The position numbers and the translations under genes were made by a program. From Leisingera coralii (GTDB taxonomy: Bacteria > Pseudomonadota > Alphaproteobacteria > Rhodobacterales > Rhodobacteraceae), in the NCBI RefSeq assembly GCF_049056525.1, contig NZ_JBHUPT010000014.1:163498-227497 (forward strand): a stretch of 64,000 bases of DNA, in the 5' to 3' direction. The notes under the pieces were generated by a model. That model was given only the letters and a program-made list of their open reading frames with translations. It had not been told where the DNA came from and did no database searches. Of this stretch, positions 25,576-34,437 are shown in pieces. Position 1 is the stretch's first letter; each line of letters begins with the position of its first letter.

Positions 25576-26243
25576 TGAAGGCGGCGGTAGTAGTCTTCCC
25601 GGGTTCGAACTGCGACCGCGATCTGGCGGTGGCATTCGAGCAGGCCGGGTTCGATGTGTCGATGGTCTGGCACAAGGACAGCGCGCTGCCCGAGGGCGTC
25701 GATATCGTCGGGGTGCCGGGCGGCTTCTCCTATGGCGACTACCTGCGCTGCGGCGCCATCGCGGCCCAGTCGCCGATTTGCAAGGCGGTGGTCGCGCATG
25801 CAGACCGCGGCGGCTATGCCTTTGGTGTCTGCAACGGCTTCCAGATCCTGACCGAGACCGGCGTGCTGCCGGGGGCGCTGCTGCGCAATGCGGGCCTTAA
25901 GTACATCTGCCGCACCGTGAACCTGAAGGTGGCGACCGCTGACAGCGTCTTTACCCAGGGCTACGGTGCGGGCGATGTGATCGGGGTGCCGATTGCCCAC
26001 CATGACGGCAACTATTTTGCCGATGCGGATACCGTCAAGGCGCTGCAGGACCAGGACCGGGTGGCCTTCACCTATGAAGACAACCCGAACGGTTCGGTTG
26101 CTGATATTGCCGGCATCCTGTCGGAAAACCGCCGGGTGCTCGGCATGATGCCGCACCCGGAGCGGGCCGCGGACGAGGGCCATGGCGGCACCGATGGTAC
26201 GGCAGTGTTCCGCGCATTGGCGGGGATGGTCACTGCTGCGTGA
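25575..26243 (+). CDS. purQ: phosphoribosylformylglycinamidine synthase, glutaminase subunit PurQ
   Basis: 222 residues. Releases ammonia from glutamine for PurL. Class I amidotransferase triad seen: nucleophile Cys in FGVCNGFQIL near 86, and MPHPER with the catalytic His near the C-terminus. N-terminus MKAAVVVFPGSNCDRD is typical. An open frame from 25518 is longer, but ATG 25575 overlaps the purS stop by one base and matches the family. Confidence 0.96.
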   Translation: MKAAVVVFPGSNCDRDLAVAFEQAGFDVSMVWHKDSALPEGVDIVGVPGGFSYGDYLRCGAIAAQSPICKAVVAHADRGGYAFGVCNGFQILTETGVLPGALLRNAGLKYICRTVNLKVATADSVFTQGYGAGDVIGVPIAHHDGNYFADADTVKALQDQDRVAFTYEDNPNGSVADIAGILSENRRVLGMMPHPERAADEGHGGTDGTAVFRALAGMVTAA

Positions 26244-26279
26244 CTTGAGGATGCGGGGCGGCCGCAATAGGTTTGGTCT

Positions 26280-28052
26280 ATGACCGCCCCGCGCTCTGAA
26301 ACGGCCAAAAGCAAAGCCAAGGCTGGTTCCCGCACGATTTCGTGGCGGGCACGGCTGGCGCTTGTGCTGTTCATGGTGGTGGCGGCGATCACCGTCTGGA
26401 CCACCAACCGGGCGCTGACCCACCGGTTCACCGAAAGCACCCGCAACCGGGCAGAGCTGCGGCTGGCGCTTTATTCGGGCAACCTGCTCAGCGAGCTGCG
26501 CCAGCACGCCATCGTGCCGCAGCTCCTGGCGCGCGACCAGACCTTGATCTCGGCGCTGCAGTCCAGCGATTTCTCCCTGTCCACTCAACGGCTTATTTCC
26601 TTTGTCGATGAGATCGGCGCGGCCTCGATCATGCTCTTGGCGCAGGACGGGCGCACGGTGGCGGCCACCGACCGCAACCGGTTGGGCGAGAGCCACCGCA
26701 ATGCCGCCTATTTCGTCGATGCGGTGCGGGCAAAATCGACGGTGTTCTCGGTCATCCCGCGCGAGGTCGGCGGCTACCGATTCACCTATTCGCGCCGCAT
26801 CATCGATGCGACCGGGGTGCTGGGCGCAATCGTCGTCGAGGTGGACCTGCAGAAGTTCGAACGCGCCTGGGCGGGTATTTCGGACGCGGTGCTGGTCACC
26901 GACAGTACCGGCACCATCATCCTGGCGACCGAGGCGCGCTGGCGCGGCCTCAAGGAGGGCGATGCGCTGACCCTGCAGACGCCCGAAGGCGCGATCCAGC
27001 GGGCGATCCGCGCCACCACCGACTGGACCGCGCTGCCGCCGGACGCCTATCTGCAGGGCGAGGCGGTGATGCGGCTGGAAACCCGGGTGCCGTTCCAGGG
27101 ATGGCGGATGGCCTCCTTCACCACTTATTCCTCGGTGCGGGAGCGCGTAAATGCCGTGCTGGCGCTGGAAATCATGGGATTCGCGATCCTGCTGGCGCTC
27201 GCCTTCTATGCACTCAGCCGCAAGACCGCGCTGCGGATGGCGCTGTTCCAGCGTGAGTCGGCAGAGCTTCGCGTATTGAACGCACGCCTGCAGCGGGAAA
27301 TCGCCGAGCGCGAACGGATGCAAAAAACCCTCGCCGTGGCCGAGCAGAGCCTGGCGCAGAGCTCGAAACTGGCCGCCCTTGGCGAGATGTCGGCCGCCGT
27401 CAGCCACGAGCTGAACCAGCCGCTGGCGGCGATGAAAACCTACCTGGCCGGCGCCCGCCTGCTCTTGAACCGCAACCGCCCGGATGAGGCGCTGGCCTCC
27501 TTCGGCCGCATCGACGACCTGATCGAGCGCATGGGTGCGATCACCCGCCAGCTGAAGTCCTATGCGCGCAAGGGCGGCGATGCGTTCAGCCCAGTAAACT
27601 TGGGCGATGCGCTGGCATCCAGCCTGTCGATGATGGAGCCGCAGCTGCGCCAGCGGCATGTGAAAATCACCCGGATTTTGCCCGAAGAACCTGTTATGGT
27701 GATGGGCGACCGGATGCGGCTGGAACAGGTTATGGTCAACCTCTTGCGCAATGCGCTGGACGCCACCAAATCCGTGGCGGACCCGGAGGTGGAAATCCTG
27801 CTGGCGGCCGGTGAGACAGCAACCCTGTCGGTGCGCGACAACGGGGTGGGAATCAAGGACTTCGACAATCTGTTCGAGCCTTTCTACACTACCAAGCAGC
27901 CCGGCGACGGGGTTGGATTGGGTCTTGCCATCTCTTCGGGGATCGTCAACGACCTTGGGGGACGGCTGACTGCCCGCAACGGCCAGAACGGCGGCGCGGT
28001 CTTTGAAATGCAATTGCCGGTCCTGGTGGACGGTATCGAAGCTGCCGAATAG
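26280..28052 (+). CDS. dctB: sensor histidine kinase, DctB type
   Basis: 590 residues. Two membrane helices (about 23-43 and 293-312) enclose a periplasmic double-Cache/PAS-like sensor, a coiled coil covers about 320-360, and the phospho-accepting H376 is in AAVSHELNQPLAAM. The ATPase domain has NLLRNALDA (N box), VRDNGVGI (G1) and GVGLGLAIS (G2). DctB proteins sense C4-dicarboxylates. The next gene encodes its regulator, 30 bases on. No dicarboxylate transporter is adjacent; the TRAP genes at 0.5-3.4 kb are a different cluster. Confidence 0.92.
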   Translation: MTAPRSETAKSKAKAGSRTISWRARLALVLFMVVAAITVWTTNRALTHRFTESTRNRAELRLALYSGNLLSELRQHAIVPQLLARDQTLISALQSSDFSLSTQRLISFVDEIGAASIMLLAQDGRTVAATDRNRLGESHRNAAYFVDAVRAKSTVFSVIPREVGGYRFTYSRRIIDATGVLGAIVVEVDLQKFERAWAGISDAVLVTDSTGTIILATEARWRGLKEGDALTLQTPEGAIQRAIRATTDWTALPPDAYLQGEAVMRLETRVPFQGWRMASFTTYSSVRERVNAVLALEIMGFAILLALAFYALSRKTALRMALFQRESAELRVLNARLQREIAERERMQKTLAVAEQSLAQSSKLAALGEMSAAVSHELNQPLAAMKTYLAGARLLLNRNRPDEALASFGRIDDLIERMGAITRQLKSYARKGGDAFSPVNLGDALASSLSMMEPQLRQRHVKITRILPEEPVMVMGDRMRLEQVMVNLLRNALDATKSVADPEVEILLAAGETATLSVRDNGVGIKDFDNLFEPFYTTKQPGDGVGLGLAISSGIVNDLGGRLTARNGQNGGAVFEMQLPVLVDGIEAAE

Positions 28053-28082
28053 GCGGCCCGGAGTGATTAGGAGAGAACGCGC

Positions 28083-29420
28083 ATGGCCCAGGCTATGAAA
28101 ATCGCGATCGTCGATGATGAACAGGATATGCGGCAGTCGATCAGCCAGTGGCTGGCGCTGTCAGGATACGACACGGAGACCTTCTCCAGCGCCGAGGAGG
28201 CGCTCAAGGTGCTGGGTCCGGATTACCCGGGGATCGTGATCTCCGACATCAAGATGCCGGGCATGGACGGCATGCAGTTCCTCAAGAAGCTGATGGGCAC
28301 CGACTCCGCGCTGCCGGTGATCATGATCACCGGCCACGGCGATGTGCCGATGGCGGTTGAGGCGATGCGCGTGGGGGCCTTCGACTTCCTGGAAAAGCCC
28401 TTCAACCCGGACCGCATGTCGGAGCTGGCCAAGCGCGCCACCGGCGCCCGCCGCCTGACCCTCGACAACCGGGCGCTGCGGCGCGAGCTGTCGGACGGCT
28501 CCCAGATCATGAAGAAACTGATCGGCCAGAGCCCGGTGATGGAGCGCCTGCGCGAGGATATCCTCGACCTCGGCCAGGCCGATGGCCACGTGCTGATCGA
28601 CGGCGAAACCGGCACCGGTAAGACGCTGGTCGCCCACGCGCTGCACGCTGTGGGCAGCCGGGCGGGCAAGAAGTTCGTGCTGATCTCCTGCGCTGCGCTG
28701 GAGGAGGAAGCCCTGGCCAAGCGCCTGTTCGGCCCGATGCAGCCGGAAGACAGCATGCTTCCCGCCATTGAGGAAGCCCGCGGCGGCACCCTGGTTCTGG
28801 AAGACATCGACGCGCTGTCCGAGACCTTGCAGGCCAAGCTCTTGAGCGTGATCAACGAGCAGGGCACCCCTGCCGAAACCCGGATCATCGCCATTTCGAA
28901 CCTGCAGGAGGCGGGCAAGACCTGCGAGGACGCGCTGCGCCCGGACCTGTTCTACCGCCTTGCGGCGCTGCGCATCACCGTGCCGCCGCTGCGCCAGCGG
29001 GGTGAGGATATCCTGACCCTGTTCACCCGCCTCAGCGAGCAGTTCTCCGAGGAATACGGCTGCGACGCACCGCAGGTCAGCGCTCAGGAAGCCGCACAGC
29101 TGCTGCAGGCGCCCTGGCCGGGCAACGTGCGCCAGCTGATTAACATTGCCGAACGCGCGGTGCTGCAGTCGCGCCGCGGTTCCGGCACCATTGCATCGCT
29201 CCTGATGTCGGATCACGAGGAGATGCAGCCGGTGATGACCACCGAAGGCAAGCCGCTGAAGGAATATGTGGAAGCCTTCGAGCGGATGCTGATCGACAAC
29301 ACCATGCGCCGCCACAAGGGCTCGATCGCCAGCGTGATGGACGAGCTGTGCCTGCCGCGCCGGACGCTGAACGAGAAAATGGCGAAATACGGCCTGCAAC
29401 GGTCGGATTACCTGGCCTGA
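28083..29420 (+). CDS. dctD: response regulator, DctD type, without the GAFTGA motif
   Basis: 445 residues: receiver domain 1-120 with phospho-acceptor D55 and K105, AAA+ domain about 145-375 with Walker A GETGTGKT at 174-181, and a Fis-like helix-turn-helix at the end (LCLPRRTLNEKMAKYGL). The L1 loop GAFTGA that contacts sigma-54 should lie near 218-225 but is absent; the sequence runs LFGPMQPEDSM. The Walker B end reads LVLEDI where the family has LFLDEI, so Asp and Glu are swapped. It probably cannot remodel sigma-54 polymerase and may act through the housekeeping sigma factor, as NtrC of Rhodobacter capsulatus does. Confidence 0.9.
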   Translation: MAQAMKIAIVDDEQDMRQSISQWLALSGYDTETFSSAEEALKVLGPDYPGIVISDIKMPGMDGMQFLKKLMGTDSALPVIMITGHGDVPMAVEAMRVGAFDFLEKPFNPDRMSELAKRATGARRLTLDNRALRRELSDGSQIMKKLIGQSPVMERLREDILDLGQADGHVLIDGETGTGKTLVAHALHAVGSRAGKKFVLISCAALEEEALAKRLFGPMQPEDSMLPAIEEARGGTLVLEDIDALSETLQAKLLSVINEQGTPAETRIIAISNLQEAGKTCEDALRPDLFYRLAALRITVPPLRQRGEDILTLFTRLSEQFSEEYGCDAPQVSAQEAAQLLQAPWPGNVRQLINIAERAVLQSRRGSGTIASLLMSDHEEMQPVMTTEGKPLKEYVEAFERMLIDNTMRRHKGSIASVMDELCLPRRTLNEKMAKYGLQRSDYLA

Positions 29421-29429
29421 TCCTGCTCC

Positions 29430-29505
29430 AGGGCCGTTTCCCGGCGCGGGAAACGGCCCTGAAAACACCTGTTTCCCGAACCGGAATTCTTGCGGAATTC
29501 CGGTT
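29430..29505. repeat. paired-palindrome element, copy A
   Basis: First palindrome: AGGGCCGTTTCCCG-gcg-CGGGAAACGGCCCT (14-bp arms, 29430-29460). Second: AACCGGAATTC-ttgcg-GAATTCCGGTT (11-bp arms, 29479-29505), followed by TTGTG. It lies 10 bases after dctD and could serve as its terminator. It is clearly related to copy B at 33144-33213. Confidence 0.75.
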
Positions 29506-30008
29506 TTGTGTTGAATTTAAACGGAAAATTAACGGCGTGCCGGCTATCGGCTGACTGATTTCATTTTCAGGTTTTGCGGTGACGAATGACCATTGTCATT
29601 ACCTATCCACAGGCCTTATGCTGTCCCAACGGGCCGGAAACCGGCAAATGGCTTCCCCCGTTCTGATGAGTTTCGCTGGCTTCGGCTTTTGTCCGGCACG
29701 ATCCGAGAAAGCTGCAGCCAGACCGATTGGCCCCCTTGACCAAGGGGGCAGTGTAGCGCCCGAGCCGGAATTACAACCGGCGCAGGGATTATAGGGCAGG
29801 AAAGGGTACGGCCCGCCTGCCGGAGAAGAACCGCGATGACGCGCGCGAGAGCGAAGAGCACTGAGGCAGGAAGGCCGGGCGCAGACCCCGGGACCACCTG
29901 CTGCACCGCGCCGTCTCAGATCGCCCTGACAAGACACCACCCGAAACGCGCGCGGCCGCCTGGAAGCAGACAGCTTGCGGGCGCACAGGGCAGGTGCACC
30001 AAGGAAAC
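29506..30008. other. long leader region ahead of rne
   Basis: About 500 bases with no gene. GCCCCCTT-gacc-AAGGGGGC (29730-29749) is a strong 8-bp hairpin and GCCGG-aaa-CCGGC lies near 29633-29645. Long structured leaders are used for self-control of RNase E in other bacteria; the same is likely here but not shown. Confidence 0.45.
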
Positions 30009-33000
30009 ATGGCAAAGAAGATGCTTATTGACGCCACCCACGCGGAAGAAACCCGCGTTGTGGTGGTCGATGGAAACAAGGTTGAGGAGTTCGACTTTGA
30101 ATCCGAAAACAAACGCCAGCTTGCTGGCAACATCTACCTCGCAAAAGTAACCCGGGTCGAACCGTCGCTGCAGGCGGCGTTTGTGGACTATGGCGGCAAC
30201 CGCCATGGCTTCCTGGCGTTTTCTGAAATCCACCCGGACTATTACCAGATCCCGGTGGCCGACCGCGAAGCGCTGATGGAGGAAGAGCGCGCCTATGCCG
30301 AGGCAATGCGCGCCCGTGACGAGGACGAGGAAGAAAAACCGGCCAAGCCCAAGCGGTCGCGCCGGTCCAAGTCTGCCGCCAAGGCGGCCAAGGCCTCCTC
30401 CGGTGATGCGGTGGAGACCAAGGAAGTTGACGTCTCCGAGGAGAAAACCGGCGAAATCGCCGGGATGGAAACCATCGACCTGAGCGACAGCGCCGCAGCC
30501 GAGGATGTCCCGGCCGAGCTGGCCGAGGTGCCCGAAGGCTCCTCGCCGGTAGACCGCGTCGCGGAAACCCCGGTGGAAGAGCCGGAAGACGAAAATGAAG
30601 CCCCCGCCGAGGCGGCGGAGGCGGACGCGCCTGCCGAGGCGGGCGAAGAAGCTGCGGAAGCGGCAGATGAAGCCGTTGAAGAGACTGCTCCTGCTGAAGA
30701 GGCCGCCGCGGAAGAAACTGCAGAAGAAGCCGGTGACGAGCCTGCTGCGGCTGAGACCGAAGCAGACGCTGAAGAAGCCAAGGCAGAACCCGGCAGTGAT
30801 GACGCTGCCGGCGACGAAGACGAGGAAAACGGAGACTCCCGCCGGGCCGACGCGGCCACCAAGGATGAGACCATCGAATCCATCGCCGACGAGGACGACA
30901 GCGAGGACATCCGTCCGCCGCGCAAACCGCGTCCGCGCCGCTATAAGATCCAGGAAGTGATCAAGGTGCGCCAGGTGCTGCTGGTGCAGGTCGTCAAGGA
31001 AGAGCGCGGCAACAAGGGCGCGGCGCTGACCACCTACCTGTCGCTGGCCGGCCGCTACTGTGTGCTGATGCCGAACACCGCTCGCGGTGGCGGCATCTCC
31101 CGCAAGATCACCAACGCGGCCGACCGCAAAAAGCTCAAGGATATCGCCTCTGAGCTGGACGTGCCGACCGGCGCGGGCCTGATCGTGCGCACCGCCGGGG
31201 CCAAGCGTACCAAGGCGGAGATCAAGCGCGACTACGAATACCTGCAGCGCCTGTGGGAGCAGATCCGCGAGCTGACGCTGAAATCCATCGCGCCGGCCAA
31301 GATCTACGAAGAGGGCGACCTGATCAAACGCTCGATCCGCGACCTCTACAACCGCGAGATCGACGAGGTTCTGGTGGAAGGCGACCGCGGCTACCGCATC
31401 GCCAAGGACTTCATGAAGATGATCATGCCGTCCCACGCCAAGAACGTGAAGCACTACCAGGACGCGCTGCCGCTGTTTGCCCGCTATCAGGTCGAAAGCT
31501 ACCTGGGCGGCATGTTCAACCCGGTGGTGCAGCTGAAGTCCGGCGGCTACATCGTGATCGGCGTGACCGAAGCGCTGGTGGCGATCGACGTCAACTCCGG
31601 CCGTGCGACCAAGGAAGCCTCGATCGAGGAAACCGCGCTCAAGACCAATCTGGAGGCCGCCGAAGAGGTGGCGCGCCAGTTGCGTCTGCGCGACCTCGCA
31701 GGCCTGATCGTGATCGACTTCATCGACATGGACGAGCGCAAGAACAACGCTGCCGTCGAAAAGCGCATGAAGGACAAGCTGAAGACCGACCGCGCCCGCA
31801 TCCAGGTGGGCCGGATCTCCGGCTTTGGCCTGATGGAAATGTCGCGCCAGCGGCTGCGCCCCGGCATGATCGAGGCCACCACCGCGCCGTGCCCGCATTG
31901 CCACGGCACCGGCCTGATCCGCTCCGACGACTCGATGGCGCTGTCGATCCTGCGCCAGATCGAGGAAGAGGGCACCCGCCGCCGCTCGCGCGAAGTGCTG
32001 GTGCGCTGCCCGGTCTCCATCGCCAACTTCCTGATGAACCAGAAGCGCGAACACATCGCCCAGATCGAGGCGCGCTACGGCCTGTCCGTGCGTATCGAAG
32101 GCGATCCGCATCTGGTCAGCCCGGACTTCGTGCTGGAGAAGTTCAAGACCGCGTCGCGCACCGTGCCTGCCGCCACTGCTCCGGTGGTGTCGGTGGATAC
32201 CTCGATCATGGATCAGGTGGACGCTGATGAGGCACAGCAGGACGAGGAAGAGGTCCCCGTTGCGGAGGAGGTGTCCGCGGCCGAGGACGCGCAGCAGGAC
32301 GACAAGCCCAAGCGCAAGCGCCGCCGCCGCCGCCGCCGCAAGGCCGGCGCGGGCGATCAGGCCCAGGCTGGCGAAAACGGCGAAGAGACCTCCGAAGACC
32401 AGGACCAGCCCAAGGAAGAGGCTGCCGAGGCGCAGGAAGCTGCCGCTGACGCGGAAGAGCCTGCCGCGGAAGAGGTGAAGGAGAAGAAACCTTCGCGCAG
32501 CCGCACCCGGTCCCGTTCGCGCAAGCCGAAGGCCAAGCAGGTTGAGGCGGAAGCCGAGGAAACCAGCGAACAGGCCGCGGCTGCTGCTGAAGGCTCCGAA
32601 GCCGCCGCCGAAGAATCGCCGGCCGAGGCTGAAGCTGCCGAAGCGCCTGTGGCAGAGGCTGCTGCGGAGGCTCCGGCTGAGGAGACGGCAGAACAGGCGG
32701 CTGATGCGGCTGCAGACAGTGCGGAGGTACCCGCCGCCCAGGACGCAGAACCGGTTGCGGAAGCTGAACAGGCCGCTCCGGCAGAAGAAGCGGCCGCTGC
32801 AGAAGATGCCGCACCGTCTGAGGAGCCTGCGGAAGCAGCTGAAACGGCTGAAGAGCAGCCTGCTGAAGAACCCGCTGCGGAAGCCGCAGAGGATCAGCCT
32901 GCCGCTGTTGAAGAAGCCCAGCCGGAACCCGTCGCTGCGGAAGAGGAAAAGCAGCCGGAGCCTGCCATGGCTGGCGCCGCGGCTGAACCGGAACCCGCAG

Positions 33001-33047
33001 CCCCGCCCAAGCCGAAACGCCGCGGCTGGTGGTCGATGGGCGGTTGA
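30009..33047 (+). CDS. rne: ribonuclease E
   Basis: 1012 residues. Endonuclease of RNA decay and of rRNA and tmRNA processing. MAKKMLIDATHAEETRVVVV starts the RNase H-like/S1 region; the S1 domain is split by an acidic Ala/Glu-rich insert at about residues 95-305. The DNase I-like part has catalytic Asps in VAIDVNSG and IVIDFIDM, and the Zn-link is CPHCHGTG near 630. The last 300 residues are disordered, with a basic R/K patch (KPKRKRRRRRRRK) and Ala/Glu repeats, the scaffold for the degradosome. ATG 30009 with AAGGA is preferred to 29994. Confidence 0.95.
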   Translation: MAKKMLIDATHAEETRVVVVDGNKVEEFDFESENKRQLAGNIYLAKVTRVEPSLQAAFVDYGGNRHGFLAFSEIHPDYYQIPVADREALMEEERAYAEAMRARDEDEEEKPAKPKRSRRSKSAAKAAKASSGDAVETKEVDVSEEKTGEIAGMETIDLSDSAAAEDVPAELAEVPEGSSPVDRVAETPVEEPEDENEAPAEAAEADAPAEAGEEAAEAADEAVEETAPAEEAAAEETAEEAGDEPAAAETEADAEEAKAEPGSDDAAGDEDEENGDSRRADAATKDETIESIADEDDSEDIRPPRKPRPRRYKIQEVIKVRQVLLVQVVKEERGNKGAALTTYLSLAGRYCVLMPNTARGGGISRKITNAADRKKLKDIASELDVPTGAGLIVRTAGAKRTKAEIKRDYEYLQRLWEQIRELTLKSIAPAKIYEEGDLIKRSIRDLYNREIDEVLVEGDRGYRIAKDFMKMIMPSHAKNVKHYQDALPLFARYQVESYLGGMFNPVVQLKSGGYIVIGVTEALVAIDVNSGRATKEASIEETALKTNLEAAEEVARQLRLRDLAGLIVIDFIDMDERKNNAAVEKRMKDKLKTDRARIQVGRISGFGLMEMSRQRLRPGMIEATTAPCPHCHGTGLIRSDDSMALSILRQIEEEGTRRRSREVLVRCPVSIANFLMNQKREHIAQIEARYGLSVRIEGDPHLVSPDFVLEKFKTASRTVPAATAPVVSVDTSIMDQVDADEAQQDEEEVPVAEEVSAAEDAQQDDKPKRKRRRRRRRKAGAGDQAQAGENGEETSEDQDQPKEEAAEAQEAAADAEEPAAEEVKEKKPSRSRTRSRSRKPKAKQVEAEAEETSEQAAAAAEGSEAAAEESPAEAEAAEAPVAEAAAEAPAEETAEQAADAAADSAEVPAAQDAEPVAEAEQAAPAEEAAAAEDAAPSEEPAEAAETAEEQPAEEPAAEAAEDQPAAVEEAQPEPVAAEEEKQPEPAMAGAAAEPEPAAPPKPKRRGWWSMGG

Positions 33048-33067
33048 GCCCGGCACATGATCCAGGG

Positions 33068-33096
33068 AAAAGGCAGGCCACCAGGCCTGCCTTTTT
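33068..33096 (+). terminator. rne terminator
   Basis: AAAAGGCAGGCC-acca-GGCCTGCCTTTTT is a 12-bp stem with a 4-base loop ending in a T-run, 20 bases after the rne stop. The A-run on the left makes it work in both directions. Confidence 0.85.
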
Positions 33097-33143
33097 CATT
33101 CAAGACTGCCACCAACCCGGGAATTGCCGGCAGCGAGCGGGAC

Positions 33144-33213
33144 GCCGTTTCCCGGCGCGGGAAACGGCCCGGAAAACACGTTTTCCGAGCCGGAATTCTC
33201 GCAGAATTCCGGC
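33144..33213. repeat. paired-palindrome element, copy B
   Basis: GCCGTTTCCCG-gcg-CGGGAAACGGC (33144-33168), a middle dyad GGAAAAC-ac-GTTTTCC (33171-33186), and GCCGGAATTCT-cgc-AGAATTCCGGC (33189-33213). Same order and nearly the same sequence as copy A, 3.7 kb away on the other side of rne. It lies between convergent rne and tusA. Confidence 0.75.
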
Positions 33214-33247
33214 GCTCCCAAGCACGGGCGATTGTGAGGATTGCGGC

Positions 33248-33481
33248 CTAGCGGCCTTTTCGGATCAGGTAGATCTGATGGCCTGCGCCTTCGCTGTGGC
33301 CCAGGAACTCATGCCCTGCTTCATTGCAGAAATGCGGCACGTCGATCACTGCCGCCGGGTCGTCCGCCAGCAGCTGCAGCACATGGCCGGGCTGCAGCGA
33401 TTTCAGCCGCTTGCGCGCCTTCAGGACGGGCAGGGGGCACAGCAGCCCGATTGCATCAAGGGTCTCTTTGATCTCGCTCAT
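33248..33481 (-). CDS. tusA: TusA/SirA-family sulfur carrier
   Basis: 77 residues. The family hallmark CPLPV follows LDAIGLL, giving the persulfide-forming Cys at residue 15, and LKARKRLKSLQPGHVLQLLADD forms the first helix-strand unit. Used to relay sulfur for tRNA thiolation or molybdenum cofactor work. The frame is open upstream to 33619, where it would overlap ccdA; MSEIKET at 33481 is the natural start although no strong ribosome site is seen. Divergent from ccdA. Confidence 0.88.
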   Translation of the reverse strand: MSEIKETLDAIGLLCPLPVLKARKRLKSLQPGHVLQLLADDPAAVIDVPHFCNEAGHEFLGHSEGAGHQIYLIRKGR

Positions 33482-33575
33482 GGTGTTCAGATAAGGGGGA
33501 TGTTTCATGCTGTCCACAAGGATGTGACCAGCCGTCCCCGTGACGTTGGCCGCCTGCTGACATAAGTGTTGTGAC

Positions 33576-34328
33576 ATGTTTGGAATCGAGATCATCGACG
33601 CAGGGCTGCTCCCTGCCATGCTGGTGGCGCTGCTGGGCGGCGTGATCAGCTTCCTGTCGCCCTGCGTGCTGCCGATCGTGCCGCCTTATCTGGCCTATAT
33701 GAGCGGTGTCACCATCGGCGAGATGCAGGGCACGGTTGCCGCGCGGCGCAAGGCCATCATCGCGGCGCTGTTCTTTGTGCTGGGGCTGTCCACGGTGTTT
33801 CTGCTGCTGGGCTTCACGGCGTCCGCTTTCGGCGCGTTTGTTCTGCAAAATCAGGAGCTTTTCGCGCAAGTCTCAGGTGTCGTGGTGATCATCTTCGGCC
33901 TGCACTTCCTGTCGGTCTTCCGCATTCCGCTGCTGGACCGCGAAGCGCGGATGGAGGCCGGCGAATCCGGCGGTTCCGCCCTGGGTGCCTATGTCCTGGG
34001 GCTGGCCTTTGCCTTTGGCTGGACCCCCTGCATCGGCCCGCAGCTCGGCGCGATCCTGTCGCTGGCGGCGTCGGAGGCTTCGGTCAGCCGCGGCACCATC
34101 CTGCTGGGTGTTTATGCCGCGGGCCTGGGCGTGCCCTTCCTGCTGGCGGCAATGTTCCTCAACCGCTCGATGACGCTGATGAACAAGATGAAGCGCCACA
34201 TGGGGCTGATCGAAAAGGCGATGGGTGGCCTGTTGCTGTTTGTCGGCATCATGCTGGTCACCGGCCTGTTCACCACCTTCTCCTGGTGGCTGCTGGAGAC
34301 CTTCCCGGCGCTCGCAGCACTGGGCTGA
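33576..34328 (+). CDS. ccdA: cytochrome c biogenesis protein CcdA
   Basis: 250 residues, six membrane helices. Carries electrons from cytoplasmic thioredoxin across the membrane for haem ligation and disulfide reduction. The two redox cysteines are in FLSPCVLPIVPPYLAYMSG and GWTPCIGPQLGAIL. The ATG at 33576 is used. It is followed by a strong terminator. Confidence 0.93.
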   Translation: MFGIEIIDAGLLPAMLVALLGGVISFLSPCVLPIVPPYLAYMSGVTIGEMQGTVAARRKAIIAALFFVLGLSTVFLLLGFTASAFGAFVLQNQELFAQVSGVVVIIFGLHFLSVFRIPLLDREARMEAGESGGSALGAYVLGLAFAFGWTPCIGPQLGAILSLAASEASVSRGTILLGVYAAGLGVPFLLAAMFLNRSMTLMNKMKRHMGLIEKAMGGLLLFVGIMLVTGLFTTFSWWLLETFPALAALG

Positions 34329-34341
34329 GCCCGGGATTTCC

Positions 34342-34365
34342 AAGGGGCCTTCGGGCCCCTTTTTC
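34342..34365 (+). terminator. ccdA terminator
   Basis: AAGGGGCC-ttcg-GGCCCCTT with a UUCG tetraloop, followed by TTTTTC, 14 bases after the ccdA stop. A textbook intrinsic terminator. Confidence 0.9.
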
Positions 34366-34437
34366 TTTGCCCCTCCCGGCCTTACTCTTGCCGGATTGCG
34401 CTGCTAATCTGCCCTTGAAACGTCAAAGCAGGACAGC

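Noticed and set aside
25554..28013. 819-codon minus-strand open frame opposite purQ-dctB
   Set aside because: Shadow of purQ and dctB; no domain, no ribosome site.
29916..33056. 1046-codon open frame antisense to rne
   Set aside because: It mirrors the Ala/Glu-rich rne sequence on the opposite strand of GC-rich DNA, giving a Gly/Arg/Leu/Phe-rich nonsense protein without domains. The rne reading frame has clear motifs.
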